From Acidobacteria bacterium CG_4_9_14_3_um_filter_49_7 (GTDB lineage: Bacteria; Acidobacteriota; Holophagae; Thermotomaculales; Thermotomaculaceae), in NCBI GenBank assembly GCA_002789615.1, contig PFTO01000195.1, positions 1 through 7,406 on the forward strand: a stretch of 7,406 nucleotides of DNA. Direction: 5' to 3'. The notes beneath the pieces were generated by a model. The model did no database searches and was not told the DNA's origin. It was given only the letters and a program-made list of their open reading frames with translations. Both the position numbers and the translations under genes were made by a program. Numbering within the stretch: the stretch's first letter is position 1; the number at the start of each line of letters is the position of its first letter. Positions 1 to 5,168 of the stretch are shown piece after piece.

Positions 1-150
1 AAATGTGTCAACTTTTAATCAGGACTTGACAAGGGAAACAGAAAGAGAAGAAAAAAGATAAGTAGTGAAAAGGAATCGGCGTCTGGTGTTTGTCTTTTCT
101 GACGTCCACGCCAACCAGAACGCCCACGTTCTTTCTCATAAAAGCAAACA

Positions 151-226
151 TGGTGCCCAGGGACAGAGTTGAACTGCCGACACGGGGATTTTCAGTCCCC
201 TGCTCTACCAACTGAGCTACCTGGGC
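151..226 (-). tRNA. tRNA-Phe (anticodon GAA)
   Basis: Read on the minus strand this folds into a complete 76-nt cloverleaf. The 7-bp acceptor stem is GCCCAGG/CCTGGGC. The D arm is GCTC-AGTTGGTA-GAGC. The anticodon arm is GGGGA/TCCCC around the loop CTGAAAA, which puts GAA at positions 34-36 and so reads Phe codons UUC and UUU. The variable loop is GTGTC, and the T arm is GGCAG/CTGTC, with one G-T pair, around TTCAACT. The discriminator base is A, and the 3' CCA is encoded in the DNA (151-153). It closely resembles Escherichia coli tRNA-Phe as I remember it. No second tRNA lies next to it in the window, and no clear U-run terminator is visible in the 150 bases downstream. Confidence 0.97.
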
Positions 227-243
227 ACCTTAGTGCAGGAAAA

Positions 244-271
244 AGTCTACCATATTGTGGGTTTGGGTCAA
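244..271 (-). promoter_or_regulatory. Sigma-70-type promoter of tRNA-Phe
   Basis: On the minus strand a TTGACC box (266-271) and a TAGACT box (244-249) are separated by 16 bp. The -35 box matches consensus at 5 of 6 positions and the -10 box at 4 of 6. Transcription would begin near 237, giving a leader of about ten bases before the mature tRNA 5' end at 226, a typical distance. The -10 region is part of a 13-bp element that recurs in inverted orientation ahead of pilT. Confidence 0.65.
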
Positions 272-507
272 CAAAAATCATCTCCATTTTTTCAAAATTT
301 CAGTCGAGAGATTATGGGCAATTTTAGCCAAGGGGGCCAACCATGCAGGCAGAATGACAGAGATAGCACTTTCACGCGAAAGGAAAGTGCCGACAATGGG
401 GCATCTTCACCCCTTCTCAAACTCATCACCCATCACACTTCACTCATCACAGGGAGAGGTGCCCAAGCCGCCCTGTCCTGGCTTATTTCTACTTAGCTGA
501 AATCGCT
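272..507. other. Intergenic gap between tRNA-Phe and pilT
   Basis: I see no credible gene in this stretch. It holds the hairpin at 366-390, a degenerate direct repeat at 420-450 in which ACTCATCAC occurs exactly at 421-429 and 442-450 with CCATCAC (430-436) between them, and a weak AAGCC/GGCTT inverted repeat (465-469 and 480-484). The short open frames here lack good ribosome binding sites and have no recognisable protein content. Confidence 0.6.
366..390. repeat. Perfect 8-bp inverted repeat (hairpin)
   Basis: GCACTTTC (366-373) and GAAAGTGC (383-390) are exact reverse complements around a 9-nt loop. An alternative, mutually exclusive hairpin is CTTTC (369-373) with GAAAG (378-382) around ACGC, because GAAAG occurs twice in tandem. 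No T-run follows on either strand, so this is not a standard terminator. It lies in the non-coding gap between tRNA-Phe and pilT, upstream of the pilT promoter proposed here. Confidence 0.5.
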
Positions 508-535
508 TTTCACATAGCAACGAATATGGTAGTCT
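508..535 (+). promoter_or_regulatory. Candidate pilT promoter
   Basis: TAGTCT (530-535) is a plausible -10 box because it sits in the same context, AATATGGTAG, as the TAGACT -10 box of the tRNA-Phe promoter. A weak -35 box TTTCAC (508-513) lies 16 bp upstream. Initiation near 542 would leave a leader of about 31 nt before the pilT ATG. The -35 match is poor, so this rests mainly on the shared -10 context and the position. Confidence 0.35.
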
Positions 536-572
536 ATTCAAAAGAAAGCAAAACCGGAAACCGGAGGCGACT

Positions 573-1742
573 ATGCATATTAACGACCTTTTGAAGATTG
601 CCACAGAGCGCGGCGCATCTGACCTTCACCTGAAGGTGGGGTCCCATCCTGTGCTGCGCATCAACGGAAAACTGTCCAGTTTGACCGAAACCAAGAAACT
701 GATGCAGGAAGACACCATTGCCATGGGATTTTCCCTGATGAACGCCAGGCAGAAGCAGAAGTTCAAGGAAACGTTGGAAATTGATATTGCGTACTCTGTT
801 CCGGGTCTGGGACGATTCCGTTGTAATATTTTCCAGCAACGGGGAACTGTGGGACTGGTACTCCGTGTCATTCCGGTGAAAATCCGCACAATCCGCGACC
901 TTACCCTGCCAAAGGTGATTGAAAAAATATGCCAAGAACAGCGGGGACTCGTTCTTTGCACCGGGACCACCGGTTCCGGTAAGTCCACCACCCTGGCCGG
1001 TATGATTGACTACATCAACAGCACCCGCACCGAGCATGTCATTACCATTGAAGACCCGATCGAGTTCCTTCACCGGGACAAGAAGAGCATCATCAACCAG
1101 CGCGAAATCGGGGTGGATACGAGAAATTTCGCCGGTGCTCTTCGAAGCGCGCTGCGCCAGGATCCGGATGTTATCCTCGTCGGTGAAATGCGAGACTACG
1201 AAACTATTGAGACGGCATTGACCGCTGCAGAAACCGGACATCTGGTACTCAGTACCCTGCACACCCTGGACGCCACAGAAACCATCAACCGTATCATTTC
1301 CGTTTTCCCCCCCCACCAGCAGAAGCAGATCCGGTTGCAGCTGTCCCAGGTATTAAAAGCGGTTATCTCGATGCGTCTGGTTCCCAGATTAGACAGCAAG
1401 GGCCGGGTACCCGCCTGCGAGATATTGATCAGCACACCCTATATCCGTAGCCTGATTGAAGAAAAAGAAAAGACAAAATTGATCCACGATTCCATCGCGG
1501 GAGGCACTTCCCAGTACGGAATGCAAACCTTTGACCAGTCCCTGTTCTTCCTGTACAAACAAGAATTGATTACCTATGATGAGGCACTGAAGCGGGCCAG
1601 CAACCCTGACGAATTCAAGCTGAGGATTCAGGGCATTCAGTCCACCACAGATATGTCCAGAGAAATGATGGAAATGAGCATGGAAGGGGAAATGTTCGGC
1701 GCCGGCCGGGACGAAGAAGACGACAAGCCGTTCAAAGCCTGA
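573..1742 (+). CDS. pilT: PilT, type IV pilus retraction ATPase
   Basis: A hexameric cytoplasmic ATPase of the PilT/GspE secretion superfamily that powers pilus depolymerisation, hence twitching motility, surface adhesion and often DNA uptake. The 389-residue product has the family's N-terminal PAS-like region (about 1-100, with GASDLHLKVG at 14-23), Walker A GTTGSGKST (131-139, Lys137), Asp box TIEDPIE (158-164), Walker B DPDVILVGE (197-205, Glu205), and His box TGHLVLSTLHT (221-231, His223 and His230). The PilT C-terminal AIRNLIRE-type segment is represented by a divergent YIRSLIEEK (290-298). After about residue 356 comes a Met-rich, then acidic, tail that makes the protein somewhat longer than the usual 345-370. 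The ATG at 573 follows GGAGG (563-567) with a 5-nt spacer, and the site is preceded by a tandem ACCGGAA/ACCGGAG duplication. No pilB, pilC or pilin gene lies nearby, so it appears monocistronic and ends at a strong terminator. PilU-like function cannot be excluded. Confidence 0.95.
   Translation: MHINDLLKIATERGASDLHLKVGSHPVLRINGKLSSLTETKKLMQEDTIAMGFSLMNARQKQKFKETLEIDIAYSVPGLGRFRCNIFQQRGTVGLVLRVIPVKIRTIRDLTLPKVIEKICQEQRGLVLCTGTTGSGKSTTLAGMIDYINSTRTEHVITIEDPIEFLHRDKKSIINQREIGVDTRNFAGALRSALRQDPDVILVGEMRDYETIETALTAAETGHLVLSTLHTLDATETINRIISVFPPHQQKQIRLQLSQVLKAVISMRLVPRLDSKGRVPACEILISTPYIRSLIEEKEKTKLIHDSIAGGTSQYGMQTFDQSLFFLYKQELITYDEALKRASNPDEFKLRIQGIQSTTDMSREMMEMSMEGEMFGAGRDEEDDKPFKA
1307..1314 (+). 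repeat. C8 homopolymer inside pilT
   Basis: Eight consecutive C residues span codons 245-248 of pilT (F-P-P-H), immediately after TTTT and before ACC. Both proline codons are CCC. The reading frame is intact through the tract here. The sequence is directly visible; any slippage role is inference. Confidence 0.9.
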
Positions 1743-1777
1743 TCTATTCCGCGGCACAGTGACGAGTAAGCGTATGT

Positions 1778-1813
1778 AAAAAAAGCAGGGAACTCATATT
1801 CCCTGCTTTTTTT
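1778..1813. terminator. Bidirectional terminator between pilT and the PhoU-domain gene
   Basis: A perfect 15-bp inverted repeat, A7-GCAGGGAA (1778-1792) and TTCCCTGC-T7 (1799-1813), encloses the 6-nt loop CTCATA. The A/T tracts at the two ends give a T-run on either strand, so it can end pilT transcripts from the left and the phosphate-transporter operon from the right. It sits between the two convergent stop codons (1742 and 1834). Confidence 0.95.
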
Positions 1814-1833
1814 GTAAATCTAAGTTTTTCTGT

Positions 1834-2505
1834 TTAGATAATATCGTCCGGATGAAACCCGATTCTGTCGTAAGGATTGCTGATGGCAGAGGCCACATTG
1901 ATGAGATGGGCAACAACCCGCTTCAGATAGCGATAATAAAGTGCCAGCATGGCCGCATTCTTACACGATTCGCTCTCAGATGAACCTGTCAGAATTTCTT
2001 CCACCCGCTGATCGCAAAGTTTTGCCAGGGGGAAATAGTCTTTCTGGATTTGGGTTGCCGCGACTGAGTCCTGCTTTTCCAATGCCGCCTTTACCCGTGG
2101 GACCATTTTTCTTATCTTGTCTTCCATTTCTGTCAATTCTTCAATCGCACCGTTAAAACTCAGATCTCCGATGATTCGCCTCAGGTCATAAATGTTCTTA
2201 ATATAATCACCAACTCGCTCCAGATCCACCCCGATCTGAACGAGAATCAATGACATATACAAATCCTGCTGCTTGTTCAAAACCAGATGAGTATAAATGT
2301 GGCGGCGGAGCTTCTGTTCCAGCAGATTCACCCGCTTGTCCAGTGTGTACGTGTCCTCTTCTTTCGCCGGAACCTTTCCCGAGTGGAGATAGTCCACACT
2401 CATGTCGAACATATTACCGAGAACGTTGATCATTTCAACCGTTTCGTTATAGGCCTGGTCCATGAGAGAGCCTTCTTTCAACAGGCTTAACAATTGTTTC
2501 AGCAT
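1834..2505 (-). CDS. PhoU-domain protein, probable partner of the Na+/Pi cotransporter
   Basis: A 223-residue, all-helical soluble protein of the PhoU family, which modulates phosphate transporters or PhoR-type signalling in the cytoplasm. The first three-helix repeat has the family metal-binding signature DLERVGDYIKN (94-104). The equivalent place in the second repeat reads RYLKRVVAHLINV (192-204), so acidic ligands found in canonical PhoU (E/DxxxD) are replaced by Lys195 and Ala199. The gene follows the cotransporter in one operon. An upstream GTG (2509-2511) would overlap the transporter stop as GTGA and add two residues, but has no ribosome binding site. I prefer the ATG at 2503-2505 because GAGG (2511-2514) lies 5 nt upstream of it; the two stops and starts then sit 2 nt apart. 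Translation is likely coupled to the transporter. The C-terminus ends at the shared terminator. In many bacteria this domain is fused to the transporter; here it is a separate chain. Confidence 0.88.
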   Translation of the reverse strand: MLKQLLSLLKEGSLMDQAYNETVEMINVLGNMFDMSVDYLHSGKVPAKEEDTYTLDKRVNLLEQKLRRHIYTHLVLNKQQDLYMSLILVQIGVDLERVGDYIKNIYDLRRIIGDLSFNGAIEELTEMEDKIRKMVPRVKAALEKQDSVAATQIQKDYFPLAKLCDQRVEEILTGSSESESCKNAAMLALYYRYLKRVVAHLINVASAISNPYDRIGFHPDDII

Positions 2506-2507
2506 AG

Positions 2508-3611
2508 TCACCTCGCAATAAAGATTAGCGTCAGCGGTATAATAAAAAATGTAACCAGAATGAACAGAAATGCAACATATTTCCGTTTATAACTCATTCC
2601 CGACAGCAATTCAGCCAGCTTAATCGGCACAAACTGGAACTTCCAGATCGCGGCAATTCCAAACACATTGAAAAGTAAATGGGAAAATGCCACCGTCAGC
2701 GCCTCTGGAGTGCCGATCACCAGTGCCGCGATAATGGCAGTAATCGTCGTGCCCACATTTGCCCCCATAGTATAAGGGAAAATCTGCTGGATTGTCAGGA
2801 TACCGGCACCGACAATGGGGACAATAAAAGATGTTGTGATGGAACTGCTCTGCACCAGCATCGTTAACACCGTTCCCAGTATCAGTGCCCGGCCCGCATT
2901 CTTGAACAGCCGGGTCTTAAACCATGTCTCCACCTTTCCCACCACCAGCCATTTGAGAATCTTCACCAGATAGCGCAGCGCCACAAATAAGGACACAATC
3001 CCGATAATTGCGCAGATAATCCCATTCCTCCCAGTCAATTGGATCACAAGATGGGACAGAGGTTTGGTGACAGCCTTTACCGGACTCAGCAGATCCATTC
3101 CCCCGACATTCTGAAACGATTCGGCCAGGAAATGCGCTGGCTTCTGCAGGAAACCGAAGAAAATCTGGAGGGGCAACAGCCACATAACCGTTATAATGTT
3201 AAAAAAATCATGAACCACCGAAGCCGCAAACGCGCGCTTGAATTCCACATCATTACGGATATGTCCAAGCGAAACAATAATGTTTGTGATACTTGTTCCG
3301 ATATTTGCGCCCATGACAATGGGAATCGCATTGGTAATACCCAGGGCACCTCCACCCACCAGCCCCACCACCAGTGAGGTGACAGTGGAAGATGACTGAA
3401 CCACAGACGTTACCAGAACACCGATAAACAAACCCACAAAAGGATTATTTGTAGTGGCAATCATCCGGTGGGCAAAACCCTTTCCCATCAACTTGAACGC
3501 ATTGCCCATCAGTTCCAAGCTGAAGAAAAACATGTACAATACTGCGAGTACCGCCAATGTTTTCAGGACAGGAAGCCACCAATTCCGGGCAGATTCACTC
3601 GAATAGTTCAT
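2508..3611 (-). CDS. Na+/phosphate cotransporter, NptA/SLC34-like family
   Basis: An inner-membrane sodium-coupled phosphate symporter of the Na/Pi-cotransporter II family. The 367-residue protein carries the family's two inverted-repeat halves, each with a QSSS motif and a later GAN[IV]GT motif: VVQSSSTVTS (70-79) with MGANIGTS (100-107), and LVQSSSITTS (252-261) with MGANVGTT (282-289). Hydrophobic spans include about 17-38, 57-71, 84-99, 134-154, 198-217, 243-253, 291-301 and 345-366. It is shorter than typical bacterial members of about 540-600 residues, because the C-terminal PhoU domain those carry is absent and a PhoU-domain gene follows immediately. The ATG at 3609-3611 has an AAGGAGA site (3622-3628) at a rather long 10-nt spacing. 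Transcription probably starts from the extended -10 promoter at 3662-3670. I see no Pho box, so phosphate control is not evident in the DNA. Confidence 0.92.
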   Translation of the reverse strand: MNYSSESARNWWLPVLKTLAVLAVLYMFFFSLELMGNAFKLMGKGFAHRMIATTNNPFVGLFIGVLVTSVVQSSSTVTSLVVGLVGGGALGITNAIPIVMGANIGTSITNIIVSLGHIRNDVEFKRAFAASVVHDFFNIITVMWLLPLQIFFGFLQKPAHFLAESFQNVGGMDLLSPVKAVTKPLSHLVIQLTGRNGIICAIIGIVSLFVALRYLVKILKWLVVGKVETWFKTRLFKNAGRALILGTVLTMLVQSSSITTSFIVPIVGAGILTIQQIFPYTMGANVGTTITAIIAALVIGTPEALTVAFSHLLFNVFGIAAIWKFQFVPIKLAELLSGMSYKRKYVAFLFILVTFFIIPLTLIFIAR

Positions 3612-3635
3612 TAAGAAAATGTCTCCTTACAATTT

Positions 3636-3650
3636 CTGGAATTTTTCCAG
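3636..3650. repeat. Perfect inverted repeat just downstream of the transporter promoter
   Basis: CTGGAA-TTT-TTCCAG is an exact 6-bp inverted repeat with a 3-nt centre. It lies at about +5 to +19 relative to the transcription start inferred from the TATAAT box, a usual place for a repressor operator. It could equally be a small 5' leader hairpin. Confidence 0.5.
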
Positions 3651-3661
3651 TAGACCCGGAA

Positions 3662-3670
3662 ATTATACCA
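3662..3670 (-). promoter_or_regulatory. Extended -10 promoter of the phosphate-transporter operon
   Basis: On the minus strand TGGTATAAT combines a perfect TATAAT (3662-3667) with the TG of an extended -10 element (3669-3670). No good -35 box lies at 16-18 bp, as expected for extended -10 promoters. Initiation would be near 3655, giving a leader of about 44 nt that contains the CTGGAA inverted repeat and the ribosome binding site. Confidence 0.65.
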
Positions 3671-3756
3671 GACATTTTCCCCGAAACGGAAGGCAAGTTC
3701 TAAGTCGGGTAAAGAAGTGATTGTGATGGCTGACAAAAGAAATGTTCGGTCTTCTG

Positions 3757-3788
3757 TGTTCCCTGTTCTGATCGGAAAGGCGGGAACA
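3757..3788. repeat. Inverted repeat in the gap downstream of the MscS-family gene
   Basis: TGTTCCC (3757-3763) and GGGAACA (3782-3788) are reverse complements around an 18-nt loop that itself contains a possible TTC/GAA pairing. A second, weaker pair, CAGTATT (3796-3802) and AATACTG (3832-3838), lies beside it. Neither is followed by a T-run. They may shape the 3' end of the channel transcript, for which I find no standard terminator. The rest of 3671-3882 shows nothing I recognise. Confidence 0.35.
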
Positions 3789-3882
3789 AATCAAGCAGTA
3801 TTTGCCCACTGTCTTTCTTCATTTAACATCCAATACTGAGCGCTTAACCTCCGATGTCCCGCGCCGAATACCTATATCCGCT

Positions 3883-4878
3883 TTACTTGTCTTGGTCTTG
3901 GTCTTGGTCTTGGTCTTGGTCTTGGTCCGGTTCTGCCTCGGCGAAGTCATCAGGAAGGGGAATTGTTCCCTTCTTGCCCTCAGTTCTGTTGTTGTAATAT
4001 CGCATGGTAGGATATGCAAAATCAATATCATCACGTGCCGCAAAGGCTCTCAGTACCGCTTCCCATATGGCCTCCCGCGTCACCCGGCGCTTGCGCGGTT
4101 CTGTCAGGTATCTCATGGTCAGCCTGACGCCGATATCATCCACGCTGGTGTACACGATGGGGGTCAGATTCTTGTAGTAGATCATGAACTTTTCCGCAGC
4201 CCGTTTCACCTGCTTTTCCGCTGCACTTGTCCGATGCTCAGTCTCAGACCAGACCACCCTACTCAGGATTTCCTTGGCTTTTTCCCAATCGCTCTCAAAC
4301 GTAACTACCACAGGGATTTCATCCCAGATGTAGTCAAATGACCGGCCGTAGTTTGCCAGAGACTTGGTAAATATCAATCCGTTGTTGACGTGAACAATGC
4401 GCCCGGTACTCTGGTCCGATGCGACCCAGTTTCCGATTTCCATGAGACTAAATTGAAAGAGCCGCAAATCTATCACATCTCCCGACAAGTCTCCAATCTG
4501 AATGCGATCTCCCACCTGGAACGGTCTTTTCCAGAGCAGAAATCCCCATCCCACCATATTCACAATCGGGTCCTTCAATGCAATTGCAAGACCGGCAGAA
4601 ACCAGCCCCAGATAGGTGGACAGAGATTCAAAGCCCTTCAGCCAGATTTTGCCCAAAACAAGCAGAAGCATAAAAACCATCACATATGTTGAGACTTTCT
4701 TCCAGTGGTAGCGAATGCGAATGTCTTCCGTCCTTCCCTGAACCAGTTTCATCACGAGCCAGCGTACAATAATGGCAAACACTATCACGATGAGCGATTC
4801 CAGCAATTTGTACTGACTCTCAATAGACAGGTGAAGGGGCTGTTTCATCCACTGCCCAACGGTATCAAACCAATTCAA
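3883..4878 (-). CDS. MscS-family small-conductance mechanosensitive channel
   Basis: An inner-membrane channel that opens under membrane tension to release solutes during hypo-osmotic shock. The 331-residue protein has transmembrane segments at about 27-47, 62-80 and 84-118. The third is the pore helix, followed by the family's KRPFQVGDRIQIGDLSGDV (117-135) entry into the cytoplasmic beta domain, and DQSTGRIVHVNNG (155-167). An alpha/beta domain extends to about 295, and the tail from about 300 is low complexity, ending in six Asp-Gln pairs and DK. The start is TTG at 4876-4878: GGAGG (4885-4889) lies 6 nt upstream and the next Met is not until residue 11, where I noted no comparable site. 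The protein is slightly longer than E. coli MscS (286), mainly through the C-terminal extension. It is likely transcribed alone from the extended -10 promoter at 4904-4912. The substrate and exact subfamily cannot be told. Confidence 0.9.
   Translation of the reverse strand: MNWFDTVGQWMKQPLHLSIESQYKLLESLIVIVFAIIVRWLVMKLVQGRTEDIRIRYHWKKVSTYVMVFMLLLVLGKIWLKGFESLSTYLGLVSAGLAIALKDPIVNMVGWGFLLWKRPFQVGDRIQIGDLSGDVIDLRLFQFSLMEIGNWVASDQSTGRIVHVNNGLIFTKSLANYGRSFDYIWDEIPVVVTFESDWEKAKEILSRVVWSETEHRTSAAEKQVKRAAEKFMIYYKNLTPIVYTSVDDIGVRLTMRYLTEPRKRRVTREAIWEAVLRAFAARDDIDFAYPTMRYYNNRTEGKKGTIPLPDDFAEAEPDQDQDQDQDQDQDK
3889..3927. repeat. Hexanucleotide tandem repeat (6.5 copies) at the 3' end of the channel gene
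   Basis: On the plus strand GTCTTG is repeated exactly for 39 bp. Read on the minus strand it encodes alternating Asp (GAC) and Gln (CAA) with no synonymous variation, producing the (DQ)6-D tail just before the final Lys and the TAA stop. Because the unit is 6 bp, gain or loss of copies changes tail length but not frame. The lack of codon drift suggests recent expansion or ongoing slippage. Confidence 0.97.
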
Positions 4879-4903
4879 AATGTACCTCCATTAAACTGTA
4901 CTG

Positions 4904-4912
4904 ATCATACCA
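4904..4912 (-). promoter_or_regulatory. Extended -10 promoter of the MscS-family gene
   Basis: TGGTATGAT on the minus strand gives TATGAT (4904-4909, 5 of 6 consensus) preceded by TG. No clear -35 box is present. Initiation near 4897 leaves about 19 nt to the TTG start, which includes the GGAGG site. Confidence 0.55.
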
Positions 4913-4914
4913 CA

Positions 4915-4928
4915 TGTCTGCTCAGACA
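4915..4928. repeat. Perfect inverted repeat in the channel promoter
   Basis: TGTCTG-CT-CAGACA is an exact 6-bp inverted repeat with a 2-nt centre. It lies immediately upstream of the extended -10 element, at about -18 to -31, where a dimeric regulator would compete with or contact RNA polymerase. The function is inferred from position only. Confidence 0.5.
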
Positions 4929-5045
4929 CACTTTATTAGTCTGGTTTCAGCCGGCACCGTCGTGGTCGTTGAGGATGACGCGTTCGGGTGAACAGCTGAT
5001 TACTGCATTTTCTTCCCGAATGGTGTAAGTGTCTGGATGGCCTGA

Positions 5046-5067
5046 TTTGATAATTTGCAATATCAAA
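5046..5067. repeat. AT-rich inverted repeat, candidate operator of the helicase gene
   Basis: TTTGATA (5046-5052) and TATCAAA (5061-5067) are exact reverse complements 8 bp apart. The half-sites are about 15 bp centre to centre. The repeat overlaps the -35 box of the promoter proposed for the DEAD-box helicase gene. Confidence 0.45.
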
Positions 5068-5083
5068 ACGGCTGTGCTATCCT
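5055..5083 (+). promoter_or_regulatory. Candidate promoter of the DEAD-box helicase gene
   Basis: TTGCAA (5055-5060) and TATCCT (5078-5083) are spaced 17 bp apart, each matching consensus at 4 of 6 positions. Initiation near 5090 would give a leader of about 79 nt before the TTG start preferred here. The match is moderate, and the gene's own start is uncertain. Confidence 0.35.
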
Positions 5084-5168
5084 TGGTTTCCTGCCTGTTG
5101 TCGGCCCGGAACATTTCATTCCATGACCGTGGGTCGGAAATCAAAAAAGATTGAGGAGAACTTATTTT

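Noticed and set aside
6..31. TGTCAA and TTGACA, an inverted pair that could be back-to-back -35 boxes
   Set aside because: The plus-strand copy has no matching -10 box, and the minus-strand partner would lie outside the window.
78..118. GGCGT/ACGCC and CTGGT/ACCAG pairs interleaved downstream of tRNA-Phe, resembling a pseudoknot
   Set aside because: Both stems are only 5 bp and the connecting loop would be zero nucleotides, so they could not form together; as single hairpins they are weak and have no adjacent T-run.
8..211. Minus-strand open frame beginning inside tRNA-Phe
   Set aside because: It overlaps the tRNA, and its C-terminus is a low-complexity polypyrimidine translation with no family resemblance.
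420..450. Repeated ATCAC motifs considered as a CRISPR-like array
   Set aside because: The units are 7-9 bp, irregularly spaced, without spacers of constant length, and no cas gene is present.
152..464. GGTGCCCA in the tRNA 3' end repeated at 457-464, considered as an attachment-site pair
   Set aside because: It is only 8 bp long, and there is no integrase or foreign-looking gene between or beside the copies.
534..1316. Long 260-codon minus-strand open frame opposite pilT
   Set aside because: The plus strand has every PilT motif in the same place; the minus-strand frame is a codon-bias shadow with no recognisable domain.
3819..4043. Minus-strand frame giving a Lys-Thr repeat through the GTCTTG tract
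   Set aside because: It is the out-of-frame reading of the MscS-family gene's repeat; the channel frame continues upstream with full conserved domains.
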